The notes under the pieces: model-generated
What the model was told of the DNA's origin: nothing
Databases searched by the model: none
Seen by the model: the letters and a program-made list of their open reading frames with translations, nothing else
Part shown: piece by piece, positions 1-7,539 of the stretch
How the letters are laid out: each line of letters begins with the position of its first letter
How positions within the stretch are numbered: position 1 is the first letter of the stretch
NCBI RefSeq assembly: GCF_009936275.1
Contig: NZ_AP019797.1
Location: 1,045,501-1,109,500, forward strand
Source: Rhodothermus marinus
GTDB taxonomy: Bacteria > Bacteroidota > Rhodothermia > Rhodothermales > Rhodothermaceae
Length of the DNA: 64,000 nucleotides
Reading direction: 5' to 3'
Made by a program: the position numbers and the translations under genes

Positions 1-281
1 TAAAGCGTTGTCCCAGTGTGCCTCCCAAAGTTACATCATCACGGTCAACTGCGTAAGTCCTAGCTAATGTTAAGGTAATTGCTGACTACACCGTGGAATC
101 ATGAAGACGAGTGAACTTGCCCAACAGGCGATGGGCGAACAAAAAGCTGAAGCCTTCTGACACAATCGCTACCTTTAGAGCTTCTGACAAAATTGGAACT
201 AAAGTTTGAGTGTGATCATAAAAGTTGCATCTTGTTTGACGCTTACAGCATGGTAAAAACGAAGTCAATTAATTACATGTG
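1..281. other. No gene seen
   Basis: AT-rich stretch before the first gene. The only open frames are short, lack ribosome binding sites and resemble nothing I know. It may contain the promoter of the glycan cluster, but I cannot place one. Confidence 0.5.
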
Positions 282-1616
282 ATGGTTTTGTTGGCTGCGT
301 TTGTCCTGCTAATTTCATCGATTTGCGTATTATTAATGGCGTTGTTTGCCATTAGACGTGAGTCTAGTTTGTTTTTATCATGGGGGGCTATAGCCTTTGT
401 TAGCTTGGATTCACTTGGTCTTGTAATTTTACCCTTTTTAAATTTGAATCTTCCCTATTTGCAGGATACATATGTTGTATACGAAAAGTTGGATGGTAGA
501 ATTATGTCTGTATACATCAATCATATTTTTTCTCATTTTGTTATTCATGTTTTTGTTGCTTTAGTGTTATTGGCGCTGGTTGTCTTAAATGTAAAAAGAT
601 CTAATTTTTTTATGATAAACAAAACTTCTTCTGTAAATTTTTTTGGTCGACTTGTTTTAGTACTGGTAGGATTTTTTGGGTCTTATTTCTTTTTTAAATA
701 CTTTATATTTGGGCCAGGTTTGAAATTACTCGTTGCTGTTCGAATTTTCTTTTCTAATCCGATAGAAGCGGTGACTGCGCGATCTTTAGCTTGGAATCTG
801 ATAAAGCCAGGGCAGGGATCTTTTGGAGTATCTGTTGTAAGTTATAATTTTCTTCCCTTTTTAGCAGTTTTGGTCGCTTTGTCAAACTATAAATCAAAGA
901 GATTTTTTGTACTATGTTGGATGGCTTTTCTTGTATTGAGTCTTCTTTTTGCATTGCAAACTTATCAAAAAGCTCCATTGGCATTTGTTGTGTTAATATA
1001 CACTATTATATTGTATTTGGGAATAAGATTTAATAAAATGCGTAAAAATTTGTATATTATGGACGAGGGTAAAAGTAATAATAAATTTGTAATTATTGTT
1101 TTTGTGTTAGGGGTAATACTTGGAGTGGGGCTTTATGTTGTAAACTTTGGACTTTCTTTTAAGAATTCAATTCTTTCGCTATTTGGAAGAATCTTCTTGG
1201 TTCCGGTTAACACGGAAAGTTTTTGGTTTTTAGTTTATCCTGAGTTTCATGAGTTTCTTGGTTTGAAAAGAGCTATCCACACTAATATGGATGTTATACG
1301 TACTACTGCCTATCTGGCAACCGGGGATATATTTAGTGCTAATGCCTCATTCGTTGCTACAGGGTGGTCAGGCTTAGGCTTTTGGGGAGTAGCAATTTCT
1401 GGCGGCTTGGTGATATTCTACCTAGCTTTGTTAGACATATTGATACGTAATAAACCTGTATCAGTTCGCATGATTTCTGTTTATACAACCCTTCCAGCGC
1501 TATTTTTTTTGGTTTCAGGAACTTTTGCTGATTTTGTTTTTAAAGGAGGGCTTGTTCCATTACTTGTACTATTGTCAGTAGGAACAAAAAAGTATAAGAG
1601 TTGTTTGAGAAAATAG
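282..1616 (+). CDS. Wzy-like polysaccharide repeat-unit polymerase
   Basis: A protein of about 444 residues made almost entirely of hydrophobic segments, roughly ten to twelve membrane helices, with short loops and a longer hydrophilic stretch near residues 255-265. This is the architecture of Wzy/O-antigen or exopolysaccharide polymerases, which join lipid-linked repeat units at the outer face of the inner membrane. These proteins share little sequence, so the call rests on topology and on the following glycosyltransferases. The frame also allows a GTG at 279; I chose the ATG at 282, but neither has a clear ribosome binding site. The gene is strikingly AT-rich compared with the rest of the window, which suggests recent transfer. 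A flippase is the main alternative. Confidence 0.6.
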   Translation: MVLLAAFVLLISSICVLLMALFAIRRESSLFLSWGAIAFVSLDSLGLVILPFLNLNLPYLQDTYVVYEKLDGRIMSVYINHIFSHFVIHVFVALVLLALVVLNVKRSNFFMINKTSSVNFFGRLVLVLVGFFGSYFFFKYFIFGPGLKLLVAVRIFFSNPIEAVTARSLAWNLIKPGQGSFGVSVVSYNFLPFLAVLVALSNYKSKRFFVLCWMAFLVLSLLFALQTYQKAPLAFVVLIYTIILYLGIRFNKMRKNLYIMDEGKSNNKFVIIVFVLGVILGVGLYVVNFGLSFKNSILSLFGRIFLVPVNTESFWFLVYPEFHEFLGLKRAIHTNMDVIRTTAYLATGDIFSANASFVATGWSGLGFWGVAISGGLVIFYLALLDILIRNKPVSVRMISVYTTLPALFFLVSGTFADFVFKGGLVPLLVLLSVGTKKYKSCLRK

Positions 1617-1668
1617 ATAATAGATTCATTTCATTTGTAGGATTTATCCTTAGAAAGGAGTGATGGCC

Positions 1669-2766
1669 TTGAAGATTGCTTACTTGGTCCATCTTAACTT
1701 AGGCCCAAGTAGTGGCGTTTCCAAAAAAATAGCTTCTCAGATTAAATTATGGAAAAAGTTAGGAGTAGAAATATTTTTCTGTGTAATAACTCGTCGAGGT
1801 GATGTGGCAAATTTTGTAGTTGATGTGGGGGGTAACCCTTTTTTTTACTATGGAGGCGCTTACAGTTTGGGCAAGCTTCGGGCTATGCATCAGGCAACCA
1901 GGGAAATACTTTTTTGGAACCCAGATGTCGTGTATCTCAGGCGGGATTTGGTCTATCCTGCATATCTGCGCCTCGCTTCCAAGTTTCCTTTAGTTCAAGA
2001 GGTCAACAGCGACGAGTTGGCTGAGTTGAGACTTTACAGTCGGGCGCAGTACCTGTACCACAAAGTAACACGGAGATTTTTGGACCACAAAACTCAGGGA
2101 TGGGTTTTTGTAACGAGGGAACTCCTTTCGCATTCTTATTTTTCGCGCCTGCCTGGAAGAAAAGCGGTGATTGCTAACGGTGTGTCCCTGGATGCGTTTC
2201 CTCACCTGCCTGTTTCCCGAAATGATGTGCCTACTCTAGTTTTTATGGGCTACCCGGCTCCGTGGCATGGTGTAGACAAAATTCTTTTTCTGGCTGAACA
2301 ATTCCCGCAGTGGCGTTTCCACCTCATAGGGGTTTCACCCAAGGATGTGCCGCAAGCTCCATCTAACGTATATCTTCATGGACCTATGACATTTTCAGAG
2401 TACCTCCCTATCCTGGCACAATCCCATGTGGCTTTAGGTACGCTGGCCCTCCATCGAAAAGGAATGAGGGAAGCCTCTCCTCTGAAGGTGAGAGAATACC
2501 TTGCCTTGGGACTTCCAGTGATCATCGGGTATCGGGATACAGATTTTCCCTGTGGTGCTCCTTTTCTGCTGGAGATTCCCAATGAGGAGAATAACGTACG
2601 ACGGTCCCTGGAGAATATTCAGAACTTTGTAGAAAAATGGAAAGATAGGCGTGTTCCGCGGGAAGCCGTAGCTCATCTAGATTTACATTATAAAGAGAAG
2701 GAGAGAATTCTGTTTTTAAAGGAGGTAAGCAGTCGTGGGCGTTATCCGTCATTCACCCCTGGTTAG
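1669..2766 (+). CDS. Glycosyltransferase, family 4-like
   Basis: About 365 residues with the two-lobed GT-B pattern. The N-terminus has a Rossmann-type start (KIAYLVHLN) and a Gly/Ser-rich loop. The C-terminal half carries VFMGYPAPWHG, a FHLIGVSP strand and ASPLKVREYLALGLPVI, which fits the nucleotide-sugar site of GT4 enzymes. It would transfer a sugar to a lipid-linked oligosaccharide on the cytoplasmic side. In-frame GTG (1660) and ATG (1663) codons lie on or against the AAGGAG at 1655-1660; the TTG at 1669 is 8 nt past it and gives the usual family start, so I prefer it. AT-rich like the polymerase before it, and overlapping the next gene by about 30 bp. Confidence 0.75.
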   Translation: MKIAYLVHLNLGPSSGVSKKIASQIKLWKKLGVEIFFCVITRRGDVANFVVDVGGNPFFYYGGAYSLGKLRAMHQATREILFWNPDVVYLRRDLVYPAYLRLASKFPLVQEVNSDELAELRLYSRAQYLYHKVTRRFLDHKTQGWVFVTRELLSHSYFSRLPGRKAVIANGVSLDAFPHLPVSRNDVPTLVFMGYPAPWHGVDKILFLAEQFPQWRFHLIGVSPKDVPQAPSNVYLHGPMTFSEYLPILAQSHVALGTLALHRKGMREASPLKVREYLALGLPVIIGYRDTDFPCGAPFLLEIPNEENNVRRSLENIQNFVEKWKDRRVPREAVAHLDLHYKEKERILFLKEVSSRGRYPSFTPG

Positions 2767-3631
2767 CATTGGCATTCCTTTTCTGAACCCTGGGGCTTAC
2801 TTTGAACTCGCTGTGCGCTCGGTTTTTGCCCAGACTTATCAGAACTGGGAACTTATTCTGGTAGACGATGGCTCACGGGATGGCAGTTACGAGCGGGCCA
2901 TGGCTATTCGAGACCCCCGGGTTCGGGTTCTGCGCGACGGTCAGAACAAGGGCTTGCCCGCGCGACTCAATGAGATTGTGCAGTTGGCACGGGGTGAGCT
3001 GGTGGCCCGAATGGACGCAGACGACGCCATGCATCCCCTTCGTCTGGAAAGACAAGTGGCTTTCCTGCAAGCAAACCCAGAGGTGGACGGGGTGACGAGC
3101 GGGGCTTATCTAATTGACGGAGAGGATAATCCTCTGGCGCTTCTTCCCGGACGTCAGCCCTCTACTCCAGACGTCCTTGTCTGGGGAGGATTTCTACATC
3201 CGTCACTTATGGCTCGCAAGGCATGGTTTGGGAACCATCCTTACTCGCTGGACTATCCTAGGGCTGAGGACCGGGAGCTTTTTGTGCGAACCTTGAAGGT
3301 TTCCAGGCTTCGGGTGCTTACGGCCCCCCTTTACCTTTATCGCTGGTTTGGCGTACCTCGAGGCCACGTTCTCCGCGTTGGTTACCGAAGTGAGAGGAAA
3401 ATAATGTGGAAATATGGCCCCAAGCTGGTGGGATGGGGAGGGACTTTGCGTCTAATTCTGCTTTCTTGGAGCAAGGAGGCTCTTACTTGGCTGGCTGAGA
3501 AGATCGGCGCTGAAAAGCATATTGCCCGAAGGCGGGTTTTTGAAGCATTGAATGAAAGTCAGCGAAAAGAAGTATTGTCCATTTTGAAGGCTATACGGGG
3601 GACGCCAGTGCCAGGCTGGGATAATGCGTGA
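2735..3631 (+). CDS. Glycosyltransferase, family 2
   Basis: 298 residues with a classic GT-A fold start: VSIGIPFLNPG near residue 10, LVDDGSRDGS near residue 43 binding the nucleotide, and MDADD near residue 93 as the metal-binding DXD. The enzyme should add one sugar to the growing lipid-linked unit using a UDP- or GDP-sugar. The GTG start at 2735 is supported by AAGGAGGT at 2719-2726 with 8-nt spacing, inside the end of the previous gene, so the two are probably translationally coupled. Composition is intermediate between the AT-rich genes upstream and the GC-rich genes downstream. Donor and acceptor cannot be told from sequence. Confidence 0.85.
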   Translation: MGVIRHSPLVSIGIPFLNPGAYFELAVRSVFAQTYQNWELILVDDGSRDGSYERAMAIRDPRVRVLRDGQNKGLPARLNEIVQLARGELVARMDADDAMHPLRLERQVAFLQANPEVDGVTSGAYLIDGEDNPLALLPGRQPSTPDVLVWGGFLHPSLMARKAWFGNHPYSLDYPRAEDRELFVRTLKVSRLRVLTAPLYLYRWFGVPRGHVLRVGYRSERKIMWKYGPKLVGWGGTLRLILLSWSKEALTWLAEKIGAEKHIARRRVFEALNESQRKEVLSILKAIRGTPVPGWDNA

Positions 3632-3701
3632 AAACAGTTTAATAAAGTTTGAAACTGTGCGTTTCCTGTGGAAAAAAAAATATAGGGATGACTTAAGGTA
3701 A

Positions 3702-3880
3702 TATGTAATCGCCGATTCACTGGTGCATGATGGCGCCATACCGCTCCGCGGACACGACAGGGCGGACACTGAGTCCGCCCCTATATGGTAAAAATGTTGT
3801 CGTTTGTCCGGTAGGGGCGTACTGCAGTGTGCGCCCGTTCTTTCTCACACGCACCATGACACCCGGGAAATCGTAATATA
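3702..3880 (-). repeat. Dispersed repeat family A, copy 1 (reverse orientation)
   Basis: Non-coding copy of a dispersed intergenic repeat, also at 25141, 36360 and 48787 in the other orientation. Shared pieces are TTTCCCGG, GAGAAAG, GGGCGCACAC paired with GCGCCCCTAC, GTAGGGGCGGAC paired with GTCCGCCC, and ATGCACCGGTAAATCAGCGAT. The two internal inverted repeats could fold as hairpins. It ends only a few bases before the next start codon, so it supplies the 5' leader of that gene. Confidence 0.8.
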
Positions 3881-3883
3881 GAT

Positions 3884-5011
3884 ATGGGTTCGCGAGTAGT
3901 TCTGGTAGTGCCTTACGCCCCTGCAGTTCCTCTTTTTCGCTTATCCCTTATAAAACAGCTTAGTGAGCGAGGGGACAGGCCTCTGATCTACGCTCCGGAC
4001 TGGACGCCGGAGCTAAAGGAAATCGTGGAAAAGAGCACGGGAGCAAAAGCCTGTGACTATCCTTTGAAACGTACGGGTGTAAGCCCCTTTGCGGATCTTA
4101 AAACGCTGGTGTTTCTAGCCTTTTCTCTTGCTCGTCTGCGGCCATGTGTGATAATTACCTTCCAGCCAAAGCCCAATATCTACGGTATCCTGGCTGCGGC
4201 ACTGGCGCGGGTGCCCTTAAGGGCTGCAGTAGTGGAGGGATTGGGCTTTGCTTTTACACCCGGGGATAACAACCTTAAGAAGCGCATGGTGAGGACGGTC
4301 CTCCAGGGCCTATACAGGCTTAGTTTTGTTTTCGCTCATAAGGTATTTTTTCTCAACCCGGACGACCTCCGAGAGTTCGTCTCCCGGGGGCTTGTGCGCT
4401 CGGAGAAGGCGGTCCTGCTGAGAGGCATCGGGGTGCCTCTGGAGGAGTGGCCTCCCGTCCCGCCCCACCTTGAGCCTCTTACTTTCACCCTGATCGCTCG
4501 GCTTCTGAAGGAGAAGGGCGTGCGAGAGTTTGCCGAGGCCGCCTGCCGGGTGAAGACCAGGCACCCCGAGGTGCGCTTCCTCCTCATCGGCCCCCTGGAC
4601 TCTAATCCCGGTGCCATTCCCGAGGAGGAGGTGCGCTCCTGGGTAGAGAAAGGGGTCTTGGAGTGGGTTCCCTGGACGGACGACGTCCGTACCTATCTGC
4701 GGAAGACGAGCGTTTACGTGCTCCCTTCTTATAGGGAAGGTGTGCCTCGCTCCTCCCAGGAAGCCATGGCCATGGCCCGGCCCGTGATCACCACGGACGC
4801 CCCAGGGTGCCGAGAGACGGTGGCGGACGGGGTCAACGGTTTCCTGGTGCCCCCTCGGGACGTGGAAGCTCTGGTAGAGGCCATGGAGCACTTTATCCGG
4901 GACCCGTCCCTGGTGGAGCGCATGGGAAGGGAAAGCCGTAAGCTAGCAGAGGAACGCTTTGATGCCCGAAAGATTAACGAGCGCCTCTTGCGTGAGCTGG
5001 GAATAAAATGA
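3884..5011 (+). CDS. GT4 glycosyltransferase, PglA-like
   Basis: 375 residues, GT-B fold. The N-terminal half carries ALARVPLRAAVVEGLGFAF near residue 115. The C-terminal half has LIARLLKEKGVREFAEAA (residues about 205-222) and PSYREGVPRSSQEAMAMARP, the EX7E-type motif of retaining GT4 enzymes. The best family match is the transferase that adds the second sugar, usually GalNAc, to lipid-linked bacillosamine (PglA) or a relative. Its stop overlaps the start of the PglC-like gene by 4 bp, and the two following genes overlap likewise, so it sits in a tight operon with the bacillosamine enzymes. A repeat A copy lies directly upstream and no good ribosome binding site is visible. The exact sugar specificity is an inference from context. 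Confidence 0.8.
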   Translation: MGSRVVLVVPYAPAVPLFRLSLIKQLSERGDRPLIYAPDWTPELKEIVEKSTGAKACDYPLKRTGVSPFADLKTLVFLAFSLARLRPCVIITFQPKPNIYGILAAALARVPLRAAVVEGLGFAFTPGDNNLKKRMVRTVLQGLYRLSFVFAHKVFFLNPDDLREFVSRGLVRSEKAVLLRGIGVPLEEWPPVPPHLEPLTFTLIARLLKEKGVREFAEAACRVKTRHPEVRFLLIGPLDSNPGAIPEEEVRSWVEKGVLEWVPWTDDVRTYLRKTSVYVLPSYREGVPRSSQEAMAMARPVITTDAPGCRETVADGVNGFLVPPRDVEALVEAMEHFIRDPSLVERMGRESRKLAEERFDARKINERLLRELGIK

Positions 5012-5637
5012 AATCCGTGAACCTTCTGCGTTCGCCAACGCTGAAGCGACTTCTTGACCTGGTAGGGGCCTCCTTCGGACTCCTCGTCTTCGGTCCCCTG
5101 ATGCTTTACGTCGCATTCAGAGTGTGGCGGGAGTTGGGCAGCCCCGTTATCTTTCGCCAGGTGCGGCCTGGACTGCACGGCAAGCCCTTCATGATGTACA
5201 AGTTCCGTACCATGACCGAGGAGCGAGACGCCGAAGGTCGCCTCCTTCCCGATGAGAAGCGGCTCACTCCCTTCGGAGCATGGCTCAGGTCCTGGAGTCT
5301 GGACGAACTGCCCGAACTTTTCAATGTGCTCAAGGGCGATATGAGCCTGGTAGGGCCGCGACCACTTTTGATGGAGTATCTGGATCGCTATACGCCGGAG
5401 CAGTTCCGGCGGCACGAAGTTAAACCGGGCATCACCGGCTGGGCGCAGATCAACGGGCGAAATGCGCTGACCTGGGAGGAGAAGTTCAAGCTGGATGTGT
5501 GGTATGTAGATAATTGGAATGTCCTTCTGGACCTTAAGATTCTTTTCATGACTCTGGTGAAAGTGTTAAGGCGTGAAGGGATCAGCGCTGAGGGGCACGC
5601 CACCATGCCGGAGTTTAAAGGCTCGAAGCAGACATGA
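5008..5637 (+). CDS. pglC: Initiating sugar-phosphate transferase, PglC-like
   Basis: 209 residues, the length of the small monotopic phosphoglycosyl transferases. One N-terminal hydrophobic hairpin (about residues 15-35) is followed by IFRQVRPGLHGKPF, MYKFRTM, LDELPELFNVLKGDMSLVGP and a KPGITGWAQINGRN block. The family moves a sugar-1-phosphate from UDP-sugar to undecaprenyl phosphate through a conserved Asp-Glu pair, seen here as SLDELPE. It starts glycan assembly on the inner membrane. Placed between a PglA-like transferase and PglD/PglE-like enzymes, bacillosamine phosphate is the likely substrate. WcaJ-type hexose-phosphate transferases are longer, which argues against that alternative. 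Confidence 0.85.
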   Translation: MKSVNLLRSPTLKRLLDLVGASFGLLVFGPLMLYVAFRVWRELGSPVIFRQVRPGLHGKPFMMYKFRTMTEERDAEGRLLPDEKRLTPFGAWLRSWSLDELPELFNVLKGDMSLVGPRPLLMEYLDRYTPEQFRRHEVKPGITGWAQINGRNALTWEEKFKLDVWYVDNWNVLLDLKILFMTLVKVLRREGISAEGHATMPEFKGSKQT

Positions 5638-6251
5638 GTCTTTTTGTTATTGGTGCAGGCGGACACGCTAAAGTTGTAGTTGCTTCACTTCAAGATGCTG
5701 GTTGGACAGTTGATGGCATTCTAGATGATAATTCTGATAAATGGGGCGATCGTTTACTGGGAGTTCCTATCCTTGGGCCGATCTCTGTTCTGCACAACCA
5801 CTCCAATGTGCGCGCCATTATAGCAATAGGGGATAACAGAACAAGAAAACTTCTGGCTTCTAACTTTCCTGATATTCAATGGGTTACCCTTATTCATCCA
5901 CGGGCTTATGTGCATCCATCGGTACGTCTGGGCGATGGTACTGTCGTTTTTGCTGGCGCGATTCTTCAACCGTTTGCGTCAGTCGGAAAACACGCAATTG
6001 TTAACACCGGAGCCATCGTAGAGCATGATTGCAAGATAGGTGACTTTGTCCACGTAGCCCCGGGATGTCGGCTAACAGGAGGTGTTGAAATTGGGGAGGG
6101 AACATTGGTAGGAACTGGCGCCTGCATAATTCCTGGAGTTCAAATAGGAGCATGGGTGACTATAGGAGCTGGAAGTGTAGTGGTGGATAATATTCCTGAA
6201 GGCGTTATCGCCTATGGAGTGCCTGCTCAAGTTAAACGAAGGAATCCATGA
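5634..6251 (+). CDS. pglD: Sugar O/N-acetyltransferase, PglD/NeuD-like
   Basis: 205 residues. The N-terminus GAGGHAKVVV is the nucleotide-sugar-binding Rossmann motif of the NeuD/PglD family. Residues about 95-200 form a left-handed beta-helix of hexapeptide repeats (for example AIVNTGAIVEHDCKIGDFVH) ending in GVPAQVKR. The His in VEHD matches the catalytic base of PglD. The enzyme should acetylate the 4-amino group of the UDP-amino sugar made by the next gene, giving UDP-diNAc-bacillosamine. It overlaps both neighbours by 4 bp. The gene is clearly more AT-rich than the genes on either side, as if this single cistron had been swapped in. Confidence 0.82.
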   Translation: MSLFVIGAGGHAKVVVASLQDAGWTVDGILDDNSDKWGDRLLGVPILGPISVLHNHSNVRAIIAIGDNRTRKLLASNFPDIQWVTLIHPRAYVHPSVRLGDGTVVFAGAILQPFASVGKHAIVNTGAIVEHDCKIGDFVHVAPGCRLTGGVEIGEGTLVGTGACIIPGVQIGAWVTIGAGSVVVDNIPEGVIAYGVPAQVKRRNP

Positions 6252-7378
6252 AGCGTATTTATCTATCTCCTCCCCATCTCTCCGGCCTCGAAGCCCGGTT
6301 TCTTCTAGAGGCCCTGGAGTCAGGTTGGATCGCTCCGCTGGGCCCGCAGGTTGAGGCCTTTGAGCGAGAGTTCGCCGATGTGGTGGGGGCAAAGTACGCC
6401 CTGGCGGTGAGTTCGGGCACGGCGGCCATTCATCTGGCGCTGATCCACATCGGGGTAAGGCCGGGCGACGAAGTGGTGGTCTCCACCCTGACCTTTGCCG
6501 CCAGCGCCTTTCCGGTGCTTTATCTGGGGGCCAGACCGGTCTTTATCGATTCGGAGCCCACCTCCTGGAACATGGACCCCGGCCTGTTGGAGGAGTTTCT
6601 CAGGCGGCGGGCCCAAGTGGGACGCCTGCCGAGGGCGGTGGTGCTGGTCCACCTCTACGGCCAGAGCGCCGACATAGACCCCATCCGGGCTCTGTGCCAG
6701 GAGTACGGCGTGTCCCTCATTGAAGATGCGGCGGAGGCCCTTGGGAGTACGTACAAGGGCAAGTCTCCCGGCACCTTCGGTCTGGCAGGCATCTTCTCCT
6801 TCAACGGCAACAAGATCATCACCACTTCCGGTGGGGGGATGCTGGTTTCGGATCAGGAGGAGGTCATTGCCCATGCACGAAAGCTCGCCACGCAGGCCCG
6901 GGAGCCCGTACCCTGGTATGAACACAGGGAGGTGGGGTATAACTACCGCATGAGCAACCTGCTGGCCGCACTGGGACGGGCCCAGCTCAGGACGCTGGAA
7001 GAGCGGGTGGAAAAGCGGCGGCGTATCTTCCAGCGGTACGTGGAGGAGCTTGCCGACTTCCCCGGCATTTCCTTCCAGCTCGAGGCTCCCTGGGGGCGGC
7101 ATACCCGCTGGCTTACCGTCATGACAATCGAGCCCGAGCTGTTCGGGGCAACTGTCGAAGAAGTGCGTCGGGCACTGGAGGTCGAGAATATCGAGGCCCG
7201 CCCGGTCTGGAAGCCCCTGCATCTGCAGCCGGTTTTTCGGGACTGTGAAAAGATCGGGGGAGCGGTGGCGGAAAGTCTGTTTGCAAAGGGGTTGTGTCTG
7301 CCTTCTGGATCGTCGCTCACTGAAAGCGATCAGGTCCGCATTATCGAAATTGTCAAAAGTCTGTGCAAAAGCATCTGA
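6248..7378 (+). CDS. pglE: PLP sugar aminotransferase, PglE-like (DegT/DnrJ/EryC1)
   Basis: 376 residues, full length for the DegT/DnrJ/EryC1/StrS family. Visible motifs are YALAVSSGTAAIHLAL (PLP phosphate), VHLYGQSADIDPI, LIEDAAEALGS (Asp to the PLP ring nitrogen), FSFNGNKIITTSGGGML with the Schiff-base lysine, and YNYRMSNLLAALG. It would transfer an amino group from glutamate to C4 of the UDP-4-keto-6-deoxy sugar made by the PglF-like dehydratase. Fourth gene of the overlapping run, after which comes a 161-bp gap before pglF. GC-rich, unlike pglD just upstream. Other amino-sugar products are possible, but the surrounding set favours bacillosamine. Confidence 0.87.
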   Translation: MKRIYLSPPHLSGLEARFLLEALESGWIAPLGPQVEAFEREFADVVGAKYALAVSSGTAAIHLALIHIGVRPGDEVVVSTLTFAASAFPVLYLGARPVFIDSEPTSWNMDPGLLEEFLRRRAQVGRLPRAVVLVHLYGQSADIDPIRALCQEYGVSLIEDAAEALGSTYKGKSPGTFGLAGIFSFNGNKIITTSGGGMLVSDQEEVIAHARKLATQAREPVPWYEHREVGYNYRMSNLLAALGRAQLRTLEERVEKRRRIFQRYVEELADFPGISFQLEAPWGRHTRWLTVMTIEPELFGATVEEVRRALEVENIEARPVWKPLHLQPVFRDCEKIGGAVAESLFAKGLCLPSGSSLTESDQVRIIEIVKSLCKSI

Positions 7379-7539
7379 ATCCCGAATGGAGAGGTTACAC
7401 TGACTCCATTTTGGCATCTGTTGGGGTAATCTCTGGCGCAGGGGGGTATGGATTTTGAGTGCAGTGATGCCGATTATAGGGGAGAGTGGGAGCCCGGGGG
7501 TAACGAAAAAAAGGCGCCACGAACTTTCGGGGACCATCC

